DNA of 64,000 bases from Chryseobacterium culicis (GCF_900108365.1 NZ_FNWQ01000003.1:186001-250000), one strand, 5' to 3'. Numbered from the stretch's first letter, positions 42,221 to 50,904 are shown. Program-made: numbers and translations. The notes: generated by a model from the letters alone, not told the origin.

Positions 42221-42889
42221 ATGTCACAATCGTACGAGGTTATTTTCGAAAACAACAAAAAATGGGTAGAATCTAAAGTAGCTGAAGATCCTAACTTCTT
42301 TCAGGAACTTGCAAAAACTCAGCATCCGGAATTTCTCTATATTGGCTGTTCGGATAGCAGGGCTACAGCAGAAGAACTGATGGGAGCCAAACCTGGAGAA
42401 GTCTTCGTTCACAGAAACATTGCTAATGTTGTTAATACGTTAGATATGAGTTCCACAGCGGTTATTCAATATGCTGTAGAACATCTGAAAGTAAACCACA
42501 TCATTGTCTGTGGACATTATAACTGCGGTGGTGTAAAAGCAGCGATGACGCCTCAGGATCTTGGATTATTAAATCCGTGGCTGAGAAACATCCGTGATGT
42601 TTACAGACTGCATCAGGTAGAGCTGGATTCTATTCAGGACGAAAACAAACGTTATGACAGACTTGTAGAACTTAATGTTCAGGAGCAGTGCATCAACGTA
42701 ATTAAAATGGCCTGCGTACAGGAAAGATACATCTTAGAAGAGCGTCCTATTGTACACGGCTGGGTATTTGATCTTAGAACGGGTAAAATCATTGATCTGG
42801 AGATTGACTTTGAAAAAATATTAAAAGACATCCAAAAGATCTACAATCTTACGGGTTCTGATTGGGTAATGAGCAGAAAGACGACATAG
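42221..42889 (+). CDS. Beta-carbonic anhydrase, copy 1
   Basis: 222 residues. It interconverts CO2 and bicarbonate at a zinc bound by Cys43 (GCSDSRATAEE, with the Asp45-Arg47 dyad), His99 and Cys102 (VCGHYNCGGV). The length and motifs fit the bacterial Can/CynT-type beta class. No signal peptide, so cytoplasmic. It is the first gene of a cluster: small exported protein, SulP transporter, second carbonic anhydrase. The order suggests that imported bicarbonate or CO2 is handled by the enzymes for carboxylation reactions or pH balance. Confidence 0.95.
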   Translation: MSQSYEVIFENNKKWVESKVAEDPNFFQELAKTQHPEFLYIGCSDSRATAEELMGAKPGEVFVHRNIANVVNTLDMSSTAVIQYAVEHLKVNHIIVCGHYNCGGVKAAMTPQDLGLLNPWLRNIRDVYRLHQVELDSIQDENKRYDRLVELNVQEQCINVIKMACVQERYILEERPIVHGWVFDLRTGKIIDLEIDFEKILKDIQKIYNLTGSDWVMSRKTT

Positions 42890-42910
42890 TTTTTCTAAAA
42901 AGAATGTAAC

Positions 42911-43210
42911 ATGAAATTCTGGAGTATTATTGTATTAACGTTTTTTCTGAATTTTACAGCGCTGCCAAGCATAGCTGCGGTAGCGGGCTGGGATATTGCA
43001 AGAACGAATATAATAATCAATGAAGAAGAGCCGCATTCTCACCCATCCTCATTTATTGTTTACGAAAAGACCATTCCGAAGCCTTTAGATGTATTTGATT
43101 ACCTGAAGTTTTCCGAACCTGACGTTCAGGGTGTATCTTTTGTACTCATAGATGATTCTTTTCATCTATCACCTTTACTTACCATATTTTCCCCTCCTCC
43201 GGAAGCGTAA
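42911..43210 (+). CDS. Small exported protein of unknown function
   Basis: 99 residues. A signal peptide or membrane anchor is clear (FWSIIVLTFFLNFTALPSIA, then AVAGWD). The mature part is acidic, with a His-containing patch (EEEPHSHPSS), and ends in Pro-rich FSPPPEA. No family recognised. It lies 21 bases after the first carbonic anhydrase and 143 bases before the SulP gene, on the same strand. Its good codon flow, start spacing and signal peptide make it a likely real gene. The histidines could bind a metal, but that is a guess. Confidence 0.6.
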   Translation: MKFWSIIVLTFFLNFTALPSIAAVAGWDIARTNIIINEEEPHSHPSSFIVYEKTIPKPLDVFDYLKFSEPDVQGVSFVLIDDSFHLSPLLTIFSPPPEA

Positions 43211-43353
43211 GCCCTATAATTAGATTTTTTGATACCATTTCCATATCATTTTGTGATATAGGATACGCACGTATTTAAAATTAATTTTTTCAACTTTTTA
43301 TAATTGACTTATTTAAAAGCAAATAAGCCGGTTATACCTTACAGCTTCACATT

Positions 43354-44946
43354 ATGAAAAAGACATCATTAATAGGAGGAATCAAGGAAAATTTTCCTTC
43401 AGGACTCGTGGTATTTTTAGTAGCACTTCCGTTGTGTTTAGGAATTGCTTTAGCATCAGGCGCTCCCCCACTTTCCGGTATTATTGCCGGTATTGTAGGC
43501 GGTCTGGTAGTAGGAACAATCAGTAATTCAAATATTTCAGTTTCCGGACCTGCAGCGGGTCTTACAGCAATCGTTTTAACAGCGATAACAGATCTGGGCG
43601 CATTTGAACTTTTCCTTTGTGCAGGGATTATTGCAGGACTGATTCAATTGGTTTTAGGATTTGTAAGAGCCGGAAGCATTTCCAATTATTTCCCGAATAA
43701 CGTGATCGAGGGAATGCTGGCTGCCATCGGAATTATTATTATTTTAAAACAAATTCCGCACGCATTAGGATTCGATAAAGATTATGAAGGTCATGAATCT
43801 ATTTTCGATAACGGTCTGAATTTCGGGTATTTTACAGAATTATTAGGAGCCATCCATCCGGGAGCAATCGTAATTACTTTGGTTTCTGTAGCCATTCTTA
43901 TTGCATGGGATAAAATCCACGTACTGAAAAGGATGAAAATGCTTCCCGGGGCATTGGTAGCAGTACTTATAAGCATCCTTTTGAACCAACTCTTTAAGAT
44001 GTCTGGAAGTTCCCTGGCTATTCAGACTCAGCACCTGGTTTCGCTGCCAGTTCCGCAGACTTTTGATGATTTTAAAAATCTGATTACAATGCCTGACTTC
44101 AATGGTTTTACCAATCCTAAAGTCTGGATCGTTGGAGCTACCATTGCCATCGTAGCATCTATTGAAACATTGCTTTGTATAGAAGCATCGGACAGATTGG
44201 ATGTCCAGAGAAGAATTACAGATACCAATCTTGAGCTTAAAGCCCAGGGAATAGGAAATCTTATCAGTTCTTTTATTGGTGGGCTTCCAATGACATCTGT
44301 AGTTGTAAGAAGTTCTGCGAATGCTAATGCAGGCGCAACCTCTAAATTGTCAACTATTATTCACGGTGTATTTTTGCTGATCTGTGTACTTTCCATTCCT
44401 GTTGTATTAAATTTGATTCCTTTGGCTACTTTGGCTGCGGTATTAATTCTGGTAGGATATAAACTGGCAAAGCCGGCTACATTTAAGCATTTCTGGCATT
44501 TAGGAAAATTCCAGTTTATTCCATTTGTAGCAACAGTGGCGGCAGTGGTAGCTACAGATTTATTAAAAGGAGTAGGAATTGGTCTTGCCATCTCTGTTTT
44601 CTACATTCTTCAGGGAAATATGAAGAGAGCCTATTACCTGAGCAGAGAAAGGCTGGATGATGCCGACGGAATCAATATAAAGCTGGCTGAAGAAGTCTCA
44701 TTTTTAAATAAAGCTGCCATCAAAAAAACACTTAAAAATATTAAGCCTAATTCTACCGTAATCATTGATGCAAGGAATACTTCCTACATTGCAACAGATG
44801 TACTGGAGATGATTCAGGACTTTGCCAATATCCGCGCAAAGGAACAGGATATCAACGTAGAGCTTTTAGGCTTTAAAACCTCATACAGAGATTACGAAAG
44901 AAGTGAAGATTCTCACATCTTGGTTACCCATAAAAGAGCCATGTAA
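43354..44946 (+). CDS. SulP-family inorganic anion transporter, probable bicarbonate transporter
   Basis: 530 residues. Family hallmarks: VVFLVALPLCLGIALASGAPPLSGIIAG and the following NISVSGPAAGLTAIVLT at the start, multiple membrane helices to about residue 420, QGIGNLISSFIGGLPMTSVVVRSSAN in the second half, and a C-terminal STAS domain (about 445-525, STVIIDARNTSYIATDVLEMI). SulP proteins carry sulfate, bicarbonate or dicarboxylates, usually with Na+ or H+. The two neighbouring carbonic anhydrases argue for bicarbonate. It starts 143 bases after the small exported-protein gene and 54 bases before the second anhydrase. Confidence 0.92.
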   Translation: MKKTSLIGGIKENFPSGLVVFLVALPLCLGIALASGAPPLSGIIAGIVGGLVVGTISNSNISVSGPAAGLTAIVLTAITDLGAFELFLCAGIIAGLIQLVLGFVRAGSISNYFPNNVIEGMLAAIGIIIILKQIPHALGFDKDYEGHESIFDNGLNFGYFTELLGAIHPGAIVITLVSVAILIAWDKIHVLKRMKMLPGALVAVLISILLNQLFKMSGSSLAIQTQHLVSLPVPQTFDDFKNLITMPDFNGFTNPKVWIVGATIAIVASIETLLCIEASDRLDVQRRITDTNLELKAQGIGNLISSFIGGLPMTSVVVRSSANANAGATSKLSTIIHGVFLLICVLSIPVVLNLIPLATLAAVLILVGYKLAKPATFKHFWHLGKFQFIPFVATVAAVVATDLLKGVGIGLAISVFYILQGNMKRAYYLSRERLDDADGINIKLAEEVSFLNKAAIKKTLKNIKPNSTVIIDARNTSYIATDVLEMIQDFANIRAKEQDINVELLGFKTSYRDYERSEDSHILVTHKRAM

Positions 44947-45000
44947 TCTCAAACATCAATTAATTTTTTTAACTTTAAATTCTAAAATAATAAATAAAAT

Positions 45001-45636
45001 ATGAAAGCACATACATACGAAACCCAATCAACAATTACTCCGGAGAAAGCGTTAGAATTCTTAAAAGAAGGAAACCAAAGGTTTGTCAACAATCTTAAAG
45101 CGAACAGAGACCTTCTTGAACAGGTGAATGCTACCCGTGAGGGGCAATGGCCGTTTGCAGTAGTTTTAAGCTGTATCGACAGCCGTACTTCTGCTGAGCT
45201 TATCTTTGACCAGGGATTAGGAGACGTTTTCAGTATCAGAATTGCAGGTAATTTTGTAAACCAGGATATTCTCGGATCTATGGAATTCGGATGTAACGTT
45301 GCAGGTTCTAAACTCATTGTAGTATTAGGACACACAAAATGCGGGGCATTGAAAGGAGGTCTTGACGCTGCACAGATTGAAGGAATGGGAATGGATAACC
45401 TGAACCACCTGATCAATCACTTCAACCCTATCATCAACGATATTATTGAAGAGAATGAAGAACGTTCATCAAAAAACAGCTCTCTTCTGGAAAGACTTAA
45501 CCACCAGAACGTTAGAAGTGCTATTGATGACATCCGTAAGCAAAGCTCAACCCTTAAAAACCTTGAAGCAGAAGGGAAAATTAAAATTGTAGGAGCCAAC
45601 TATGATGTTGAAACAGGGGTTGTAACCTGGTTATAA
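45001..45636 (+). CDS. Beta-carbonic anhydrase, copy 2
   Basis: 211 residues, only distantly similar to copy 1. Zinc ligands are Cys58 (LSCIDSRTSAE, with Asp60-Arg62), His111 and Cys114 (LGHTKCGALKGG). The N-terminus has EKALEFLKEGNQRFVNN, typical of the other bacterial beta subclass. No signal peptide was seen, so both anhydrases appear cytoplasmic. It ends the cluster and is followed by a terminator that also faces the pth gene. Different clades side by side suggest recruitment rather than recent duplication. Confidence 0.95.
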   Translation: MKAHTYETQSTITPEKALEFLKEGNQRFVNNLKANRDLLEQVNATREGQWPFAVVLSCIDSRTSAELIFDQGLGDVFSIRIAGNFVNQDILGSMEFGCNVAGSKLIVVLGHTKCGALKGGLDAAQIEGMGMDNLNHLINHFNPIINDIIEENEERSSKNSSLLERLNHQNVRSAIDDIRKQSSTLKNLEAEGKIKIVGANYDVETGVVTWL

Positions 45637-45673
45637 GCAATAAACTTATTAAATTTCAATTATATTTTACACA

Positions 45674-45706
45674 AAATGCCATCGAATTTCGGTGGCATTT
45701 ATTTTT
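45674..45706 (+). terminator. Intrinsic terminator after the carbonic anhydrase cluster
   Basis: AAATGCCATCGAA pairs with TTCGGTGGCATTT (one G-T wobble), followed by ATTTTT. Confidence 0.85.
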
Positions 45707-45781
45707 AACATGATTGAGATCCATACAAATAAAAGTTCGGGGTACCCTCATACCTTCCATGTGGAACCGACTATCTATCAT

Positions 45782-46345
45782 CTATTTCCCGTTAAAGGCA
45801 GACATCGTATTATTCAAACCTGCAAAGACGAAAGAAAGACTGGCCTTGGAAAACGTTTCAATTCTTTCGGTAAGCTTTTCTGCTTCTTCCTCATTCCAGG
45901 TTCCTAATACATAATCTACCTGTTTTCCGGCAGAAAAGTCAGCAGAAATCCCGAAACGAAGTCTTGCATAGTTTTGAGTCTGCAATACTTCATTGATATT
46001 TTTTAGCCCGTTATGTCCCGCATCTGAGCCTTTCCCTTTCAATCTTAAAGTCCCAAAAGGAAGCGCAAGATCATCCGTAACGATCAGGACATTTTCCAGA
46101 GGAATATTCTCTTTCTGCATCCAGTATTTCACGGCATTTCCGGAAAGATTCATATAGGTGTCCGGCTTAAGGACAAAAACTTTTCTTCCTTTGTGCTTTC
46201 CTTCTGCCAGCCAGCCAAAGTTGGAAGTATTAAATGATACTTCAAGAGTTTCTGCTATTTTTTCGGCTACTTTAAAGCCTATATTGTGTCGTGTATTTTC
46301 ATATTCTGAGCCTTTGTTACCCAGCCCTACGATTAAATATTTCAT
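45782..46345 (-). CDS. pth: Peptidyl-tRNA hydrolase
   Basis: 187 residues, usual length. It frees tRNA from peptidyl-tRNA that has dropped off the ribosome. [23 protein letters not shown] opens the protein with Asn10 and the catalytic His20; [10 protein letters not shown] holds the second conserved Asn, and [10 protein letters not shown] the Asp that orients His20; GHNGLKNI follows. It has its own -7 element 14 bases upstream and is probably monocistronic, convergent with the carbonic anhydrase cluster. Confidence 0.97.
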   Translation of the reverse strand: MKYLIVGLGNKGSEYENTRHNIGFKVAEKIAETLEVSFNTSNFGWLAEGKHKGRKVFVLKPDTYMNLSGNAVKYWMQKENIPLENVLIVTDDLALPFGTLRLKGKGSDAGHNGLKNINEVLQTQNYARLRFGISADFSAGKQVDYVLGTWNEEEAEKLTERIETFSKASLSFVFAGLNNTMSAFNGK

Positions 46346-46358
46346 CGGAAATTTTTTG

Positions 46359-46366
46359 CAAAATTA
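46359..46366 (-). promoter_or_regulatory. -7 promoter element (TAATTTTG) of pth
   Basis: Exact TAnnTTTG match on the minus strand, 13 bases before ATG 46345, giving a very short leader. Confidence 0.4.
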
Positions 46367-46377
46367 AGAGATAAAAA

Positions 46378-46409
46378 ATAAAAAACTCAATCTTAGGAAA
46401 GATTGAGTT
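46378..46409 (-). terminator. Intrinsic terminator of the lipoprotein gene
   Basis: A perfect 11-bp stem, AACTCAATCTT (46384-46394) with AAGATTGAGTT (46399-46409), followed on the minus strand by T-rich sequence. Confidence 0.85.
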
Positions 46410-46431
46410 CAAATATTGTTAAGAAAGGATT

Positions 46432-47364
46432 TTATTGTGGTTTATAGATGTAATTAACACCGTATCCTTTCGTCATATAAGTTTGAGGGTCGTAAACGTA
46501 GTTCGTACTCTTTACAATCGGGGTTGGAATAGGTGGTGTAAGATCTGTCACCGACCATCTCTTAGGATTGTTTGGAGATAAAATAAGACTTTCTTTGTCA
46601 TTGATAACCGTTGATAAAAGTCTTGAAATTTTATATACATGTGGCAATAATGTGAATGGGCTCACCTGATCATCATATGCATAGTATTCGTAGCTGTATT
46701 TGTTTGTAACAGGCCCAGGTGCACCACCCGACATAGTTCCGTAAAATCTCACTACTTTAGAAACGTTATCTCCTACATAGGTATATGCTGTTCTTGAATA
46801 GTCTGTAAAAACAAGTGGAGCTCCCGGTACATCCGGACCATTTCTCATGATGATAGAATCCAGTTTTCCTGTTGAGTTGCTATACACTATTCTATAAGAG
46901 GTCTTCTCTTTTTTAAGAAGGGTCTGCGGCCCCGGAGTAGTTGCCGGTGGTACAGGCGGAGGTCTTCTGAAAGTGGAACGGTTTTCAGAAATTGTCTGAA
47001 GTCTGCTGTTATTAGCGTAAGTGAATAATTGAGTGTAAGATACACTATCCTTATCCAGTTTGCCGTTTCCGTCAAGATCCAGGAAGCCATTGAAGTTGAT
47101 CTGGCTGATTTTATCACCGCTGTACATAATATTGGTAACTGATGCACTGTCTGTGATTACTTTGGTCACAAGAAGTCCGCTGTACTGATATTCTGCGATC
47201 GTATCTTTATCTGTAATTTCTCTGTATAATGCTCTGGGACCGCTTAGTCCTCCTGTATTATTAAGATCCAAAAGAGGATTTCCATCCTCATCCTGTAAAT
47301 TCTTGCAGGAATGTATTGAGGAAAAACCTGCGATGAGTAAAATAAAATAGAAAATTTGTTTCAT
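46432..47364 (-). CDS. Lipoprotein of unknown function, copy 1
   Basis: 310 residues with a lipoprotein signal (FSSIHSCKN, Cys20). The mature part is beta-rich, with repeated short strands of Tyr/Ser/Asn (VSYTQLFTYAN, TAYTYVGDN, YSYEYYAYD) of the kind found in Bacteroidota surface lipoproteins, and a Pro-rich insert near residue 135 (RRPPPVPPATTPGPQ). The segment YDDQVSPFTLLPHVYKISRLL followed by SPNNPKRW matches the lipoprotein encoded upstream (47464-48339), so the two are paralogues. It has its own promoter and terminator. Role unknown. Confidence 0.75.
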   Translation of the reverse strand: MKQIFYFILLIAGFSSIHSCKNLQDEDGNPLLDLNNTGGLSGPRALYREITDKDTIAEYQYSGLLVTKVITDSASVTNIMYSGDKISQINFNGFLDLDGNGKLDKDSVSYTQLFTYANNSRLQTISENRSTFRRPPPVPPATTPGPQTLLKKEKTSYRIVYSNSTGKLDSIIMRNGPDVPGAPLVFTDYSRTAYTYVGDNVSKVVRFYGTMSGGAPGPVTNKYSYEYYAYDDQVSPFTLLPHVYKISRLLSTVINDKESLILSPNNPKRWSVTDLTPPIPTPIVKSTNYVYDPQTYMTKGYGVNYIYKPQ

Positions 47365-47390
47365 TTCCTTGTAATTGATTATTTTTTTGA

Positions 47391-47398
47391 CAAATATA
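47391..47398 (-). promoter_or_regulatory. -7 promoter element (TATATTTG) of lipoprotein copy 1
   Basis: Exact TAnnTTTG match on the minus strand, about 27 bases before the start codon. Confidence 0.45.
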
Positions 47399-47463
47399 AT
47401 TTTTTTTTGCCTAAAAATTGTATTATTATTTATATTCTGGTAAGATTAATGACTATATTTCTT

Positions 47464-48339
47464 CTATAAATTTTTATAGGTAAAAGTCATATTCTGGTTT
47501 TTCTCTAGAACCACATACCCCTGATTGTCATAAGAATAACTTTGGGAAGTATTTACAGGTGCAGCCGGTGATGGCAATTCTATAAACATAGAAGTAGGAT
47601 TGTTCGGAGATATTTTGTAGAAATTAACCGGACTGATCAGACCTCGTGTAATAAAATAAACGGGTGACAATGTAGAATACGGGCTTTTCTGAGCGTCATA
47701 GTTCTGAAAGCTGTATTTGCTGATTACCGCTGTAGACATATTCGGGTTTCCGTTGATATCCAATATTCCTTTGGAACAAACTACCTGGATAACATTGTTT
47801 CCGTTATACACAAAAGAATAATCTATAAACCTGTTATAGGCACTTATGCCTCCCTCTTTTCTTTTCTCAAGAATTTTGGTTAGCTTACTGGTTACCGAAT
47901 CATAGGTAAAAGCATAGTCACTCACAACAGATACAGACGGAGTAGCTCCTGTGGCTGTAGAAGTTGCATTATAAATCTTTTTCCCTGTGGCATCCGGAAC
48001 AATATTAAATTCATAGACTAGGCTGGATGAAGCTGAGCTTACGTACTTAATCTTTGTAATATTCTTGTTGGTGTACGTTACTGTACCTGTAAAATAAGCA
48101 TTTCCGGAAGCAAATTCATCTTTAGATACTGCAGCCTGCAAGTCTCCGGTTACGGCTAAAGTAGTGTATTCTTCCTGAGAAACATTATTTGAGCTTACTT
48201 TTGCTAAAACCTTTTTAGGAGGCGGTCCGTCATCCGGATTCGGAATAGATTCTGTAGGATCTGAAGTCGTATTGCATGCTGCCAGCAGCCCAAGAAAAGC
48301 AATACCGGCAAACATTTTAAGAAAATAGTTTTTTACCAT
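47464..48339 (-). CDS. Lipoprotein of unknown function, copy 2
   Basis: 291 residues from ATG 48339. The frame extends eight codons to a TTG at 48363 that lies within the promoter element, so the ATG is preferred. The signal peptide ends in the lipobox LAAC (Cys22), followed by a Ser/Asp/Pro-rich linker. The mature part is beta-rich, and near the end YDAQKSPYSTLSPVYFITRGL with SPNNPTSMF repeats the pattern of lipoprotein copy 1. It is not joined to its neighbours by overlaps. The function is unknown; the shared motif suggests a common ligand or structural role at the cell surface. Confidence 0.75.
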   Translation of the reverse strand: MVKNYFLKMFAGIAFLGLLAACNTTSDPTESIPNPDDGPPPKKVLAKVSSNNVSQEEYTTLAVTGDLQAAVSKDEFASGNAYFTGTVTYTNKNITKIKYVSSASSSLVYEFNIVPDATGKKIYNATSTATGATPSVSVVSDYAFTYDSVTSKLTKILEKRKEGGISAYNRFIDYSFVYNGNNVIQVVCSKGILDINGNPNMSTAVISKYSFQNYDAQKSPYSTLSPVYFITRGLISPVNFYKISPNNPTSMFIELPSPAAPVNTSQSYSYDNQGYVVLEKNQNMTFTYKNL

Positions 48340-48360
48340 ATAGAATATTTTTAGCTTGTC

Positions 48361-48368
48361 CAAATATA
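48361..48368 (-). promoter_or_regulatory. -7 promoter element (TATATTTG) of lipoprotein copy 2
   Basis: Exact TAnnTTTG match on the minus strand, 21 bases before ATG 48339, overlapping the TTG at 48363. Confidence 0.5.
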
Positions 48369-48433
48369 ATTCAATTTTCGATAATACACTTCAATTTATC
48401 TGAACAAATTCACAAGAAATAGAGTTAATAAAC

Positions 48434-48467
48434 AAAAAAAATCTAAAAACATAACGTTTTTAGATTT
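48434..48467 (-). terminator. Intrinsic terminator of the three-gene secreted-protein operon
   Basis: A perfect 12-bp stem, AAATCTAAAAAC (48439-48450) with GTTTTTAGATTT (48456-48467), followed by five T on the minus strand, 25 bases after the stop of the last gene. Confidence 0.85.
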
Positions 48468-48491
48468 ATTATTATTGCATTATGATCAAAA

Positions 48492-49238
48492 TTAATAAGG
48501 CTGTAATATGGATGTTGTCAACACAGACTGAGACATGTCACTATTGAGAAAGGTTGTATTTACCGCTGTTCCTACCCCAACCGTAGATCCTGAAATGGCT
48601 CTTTTGGTACATGCTACCTTTACTTTATAGTCATTTTTCGGCATAAGATTGGTAAGTGTCGCATTCAGATTAAAAATTTTATATGCGCCTGCATCTCCAA
48701 GCAGTACATCTGTTCTTACTGCTCTCAACTCATCATCAACAAACACTCCACAGGCAAAACTAGCAGAACTGGCACCTGTTTTCTGTATCGTAGTCTGAAA
48801 CGAAAAAGTAGCTTTATTCGTTTGGCTGGTTACGGAGAAACTATCTATTGTTCCGGTCAGTACAGACCAGTCGGAGGTCAGAGCTGCGCCATCACTGTAA
48901 GGATTCGTGGATCCGTTACTTCCGGTAAAAATAACCCCTGTTTTATCGGCAACCGTATTAATGGAAAATACAGACATACTTCCCATCCCGTCTGCAATTT
49001 TTATTGCTTTCCAGTCATTAACATTTAGATCTGTATTATTATGCAGGATATCCCCGGCAGATCCGGCAGATCCTTTCAGAACATCTGTACCTGCTGTCCT
49101 TAATTCTTTTCTGATGCTAATATCTCCGTTTACATCCAGCATATTGGTTGGTGTAGGAGTATTAATACCCACTTGTGCATTTACGATAACAGTTAGAAAA
49201 ATTGTTGCTGCAAATAGTATTTTTTTCATAATCTGCAT
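48492..49238 (-). CDS. Secreted protein, QVGI-LDVNG family, paralogue 3
   Basis: 248 residues from ATG 49238, which overlaps the stop of the upstream gene (TAATG); ATG 49229 (MKKILF) gives a cleaner signal peptide. After cleavage the protein begins QVGINTPTPTNMLDVNGDIS, an N-terminal motif common in secreted Flavobacteriia proteins and tail-fibre-like adhesins. The rest is beta-rich. It shares FACGVFVDDELRAVR and VKVACTKR with the two upstream paralogues, leaving two conserved Cys that could form a disulfide. It is the last of three tandem paralogues and is followed by a terminator. Function unknown; no T9SS sorting domain is visible. Confidence 0.75.
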   Translation of the reverse strand: MQIMKKILFAATIFLTVIVNAQVGINTPTPTNMLDVNGDISIRKELRTAGTDVLKGSAGSAGDILHNNTDLNVNDWKAIKIADGMGSMSVFSINTVADKTGVIFTGSNGSTNPYSDGAALTSDWSVLTGTIDSFSVTSQTNKATFSFQTTIQKTGASSASFACGVFVDDELRAVRTDVLLGDAGAYKIFNLNATLTNLMPKNDYKVKVACTKRAISGSTVGVGTAVNTTFLNSDMSQSVLTTSILQPY

Positions 49239-50056
49239 TAGTTTATAATAGAGTTAAAGACTTCAGGAACCTCATACACATCTACCTTTAGGGAAGACTG
49301 GGAAATAAAGCCATTAATGTTAGTATACACGTTAGTACCAATTGTAAGCTTATTGGTGGATGCGCCATAAGAGCCCAGCCTCGTGCAGGCAACATCTACA
49401 GAATGATTTCCGGTGCCAAGGTTATCTACAATCCCGATCTGGGTATGAGTAAGAAAAGGATATGAAGTAGTAATTGCCTTTAAATTTCTTTGTCTCAGGT
49501 TGACCAATTTTCCATCTACAAAAATACCACAGGCATAATCTATGGAAGTATCGGTAGTTCCTACAGCTCCAAAGTCTGCCTGAACAACTGTTTCAAACTG
49601 AAAGTAAGCTTTACTCTGACTACTGAATACACTGATCGTTTTAGAAAGACCATCTATTTTTTTAAAATTCGGAAGGGTGCTGAGTTCTTTTCCTTTCGTA
49701 AAAGTTGCACCTCTTGAGGAGAATGTTACTGTAGAATCATCAGAAGATGTAAATGAAGTTCCTACTTTATCGGAAAAAGAGTTATTATAAATCAGATAAA
49801 ATTTATTCGGTTCATATTCCGGAATACGAAGCGATTTCCAGATCGGCGGAAACCCTTCTCCTCTGGAAACCAGAAGCTGATCATTATTTCCTTGAAATAC
49901 AGTGTTGTCTGCGGCATTAAAAACGCCAATTTTATTTCTGAAATTCACATCTCCGTTTACGTCCAGTTTTGCATTCGGAGTGCTGGTTTTTATTCCCACT
50001 TGAGCTGCCACCAAAAATCCTGTGGTAAAAAGCAGTGTTGATAATAGTTTTTTCAT
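49238..50056 (-). CDS. Secreted protein, QVGI-LDVNG family, paralogue 2
   Basis: 272 residues with a signal peptide (LLFTTGFLVAAQ), then QVGIKTSTPNAKLDVNGDVN. A short segment GEGFPPIWKSLRIPE is shared almost word for word with paralogue 1. The second half has YACGIFVDGKLVNLRQ and VDVACTRLG with the two conserved Cys. It begins two bases after the stop of paralogue 1 and overlaps paralogue 3 by one base, so the three are one operon. The beta-rich composition suggests a small extracellular or periplasmic domain protein. Role unknown. Confidence 0.78.
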   Translation of the reverse strand: MKKLLSTLLFTTGFLVAAQVGIKTSTPNAKLDVNGDVNFRNKIGVFNAADNTVFQGNNDQLLVSRGEGFPPIWKSLRIPEYEPNKFYLIYNNSFSDKVGTSFTSSDDSTVTFSSRGATFTKGKELSTLPNFKKIDGLSKTISVFSSQSKAYFQFETVVQADFGAVGTTDTSIDYACGIFVDGKLVNLRQRNLKAITTSYPFLTHTQIGIVDNLGTGNHSVDVACTRLGSYGASTNKLTIGTNVYTNINGFISQSSLKVDVYEVPEVFNSIIN

Positions 50057-50058
50057 CC

Positions 50059-50880
50059 TTAGTTATTTTTATAGCTCACATATTCGATCACATCCACCTT
50101 CATGGTAGATTCCAGCGTAAAGGCACTGGATACACCGCTTGAGGTCTGCACATTACGCCCGATGGCAAATTCCGAAGCAGCATTTGAAGTATCAATTTTT
50201 CGGCATGCAATTTCAATATTGTGAACACCTATAGGAACGTTTTGTTCGGTATAATTAAGGGTAAAAATATAATCCTGAAGGCCATTCTTTCCGGAATTAT
50301 TGTTAGAAGAGATTCTATCCGGGCGCACAGCAACCAATAGGCCGTTTCTGAAAACACCGCAGGCAAATCTGATACTTTCTATCGTTGTAGAAGACTGTGC
50401 CTTTATCTCAATTCCTGTCTGGAACTGATAAGTGATTCTGTTTTTCCCGTTTTTGATAGTAAAGCTATTGATGAGGCCGTTAATCTTTTTCCAGTTTCCT
50501 TTTGTTGCATCCGTAACATTATCTCCCACCTTGTTTGTGTAGATATTATCACCGGCAACACCGTTGGAAAGAGAAGTTACTCCCAACTGATCTGACGACA
50601 GATAAGAATTGATTAACTTATACTGTCCCTCTTCCATGAAGGAAACGTTCAAAGATTTCCACACAGGAGGCAAGCCCTCGCCCTGAGAAACCAATACCTG
50701 GCCATTCAAACCGGCATTTCCAACATCTGTAGAAGCACCGCCCACTCTAAGCTCTTTTCTTAAGGTGGTTTTTCCGTTCACATCAAGAACAGATTTCGGT
50801 TTCGCAGTACCGATGCCCACCTGTGCGTTGGCGTAGAAAGAAAGAAATCCAGCCGCGCAGCAATATATAATTTTTTTCAT
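50059..50880 (-). CDS. Secreted protein, QVGI-LDVNG family, paralogue 1
   Basis: 273 residues from ATG 50880. The frame extends to a TTG at 50904, but a TACCTTTG promoter element lies between, so the ATG is preferred. Signal peptide IIYCCAAGFLSFYANAQ, then QVGIGTAKPKSVLDVNGKTT. GEGLPPVWKSLNVSF matches paralogue 2, and FACGVFRNGLLVAVRP with IEIACRKID holds the two conserved Cys. It is the first gene of the three-gene operon. The leader would be only a few bases long. No function recognised. Confidence 0.78.
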   Translation of the reverse strand: MKKIIYCCAAGFLSFYANAQVGIGTAKPKSVLDVNGKTTLRKELRVGGASTDVGNAGLNGQVLVSQGEGLPPVWKSLNVSFMEEGQYKLINSYLSSDQLGVTSLSNGVAGDNIYTNKVGDNVTDATKGNWKKINGLINSFTIKNGKNRITYQFQTGIEIKAQSSTTIESIRFACGVFRNGLLVAVRPDRISSNNNSGKNGLQDYIFTLNYTEQNVPIGVHNIEIACRKIDTSNAASEFAIGRNVQTSSGVSSAFTLESTMKVDVIEYVSYKNN

Positions 50881-50891
50881 AATAAGGACTG

Positions 50892-50899
50892 CAAAGGTA
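50892..50899 (-). promoter_or_regulatory. -7 promoter element (TACCTTTG) of the secreted-protein operon
   Basis: Exact TAnnTTTG match on the minus strand, 11 bases before ATG 50880, so the transcript is almost leaderless. Confidence 0.5.
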
Positions 50900-50904
50900 C
50901 GCAA

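Noticed and set aside
45692-45907. Two plus-strand frames over the end of pth
   Set aside because: They overlap the terminator and the antisense of pth; no protein-like motif.
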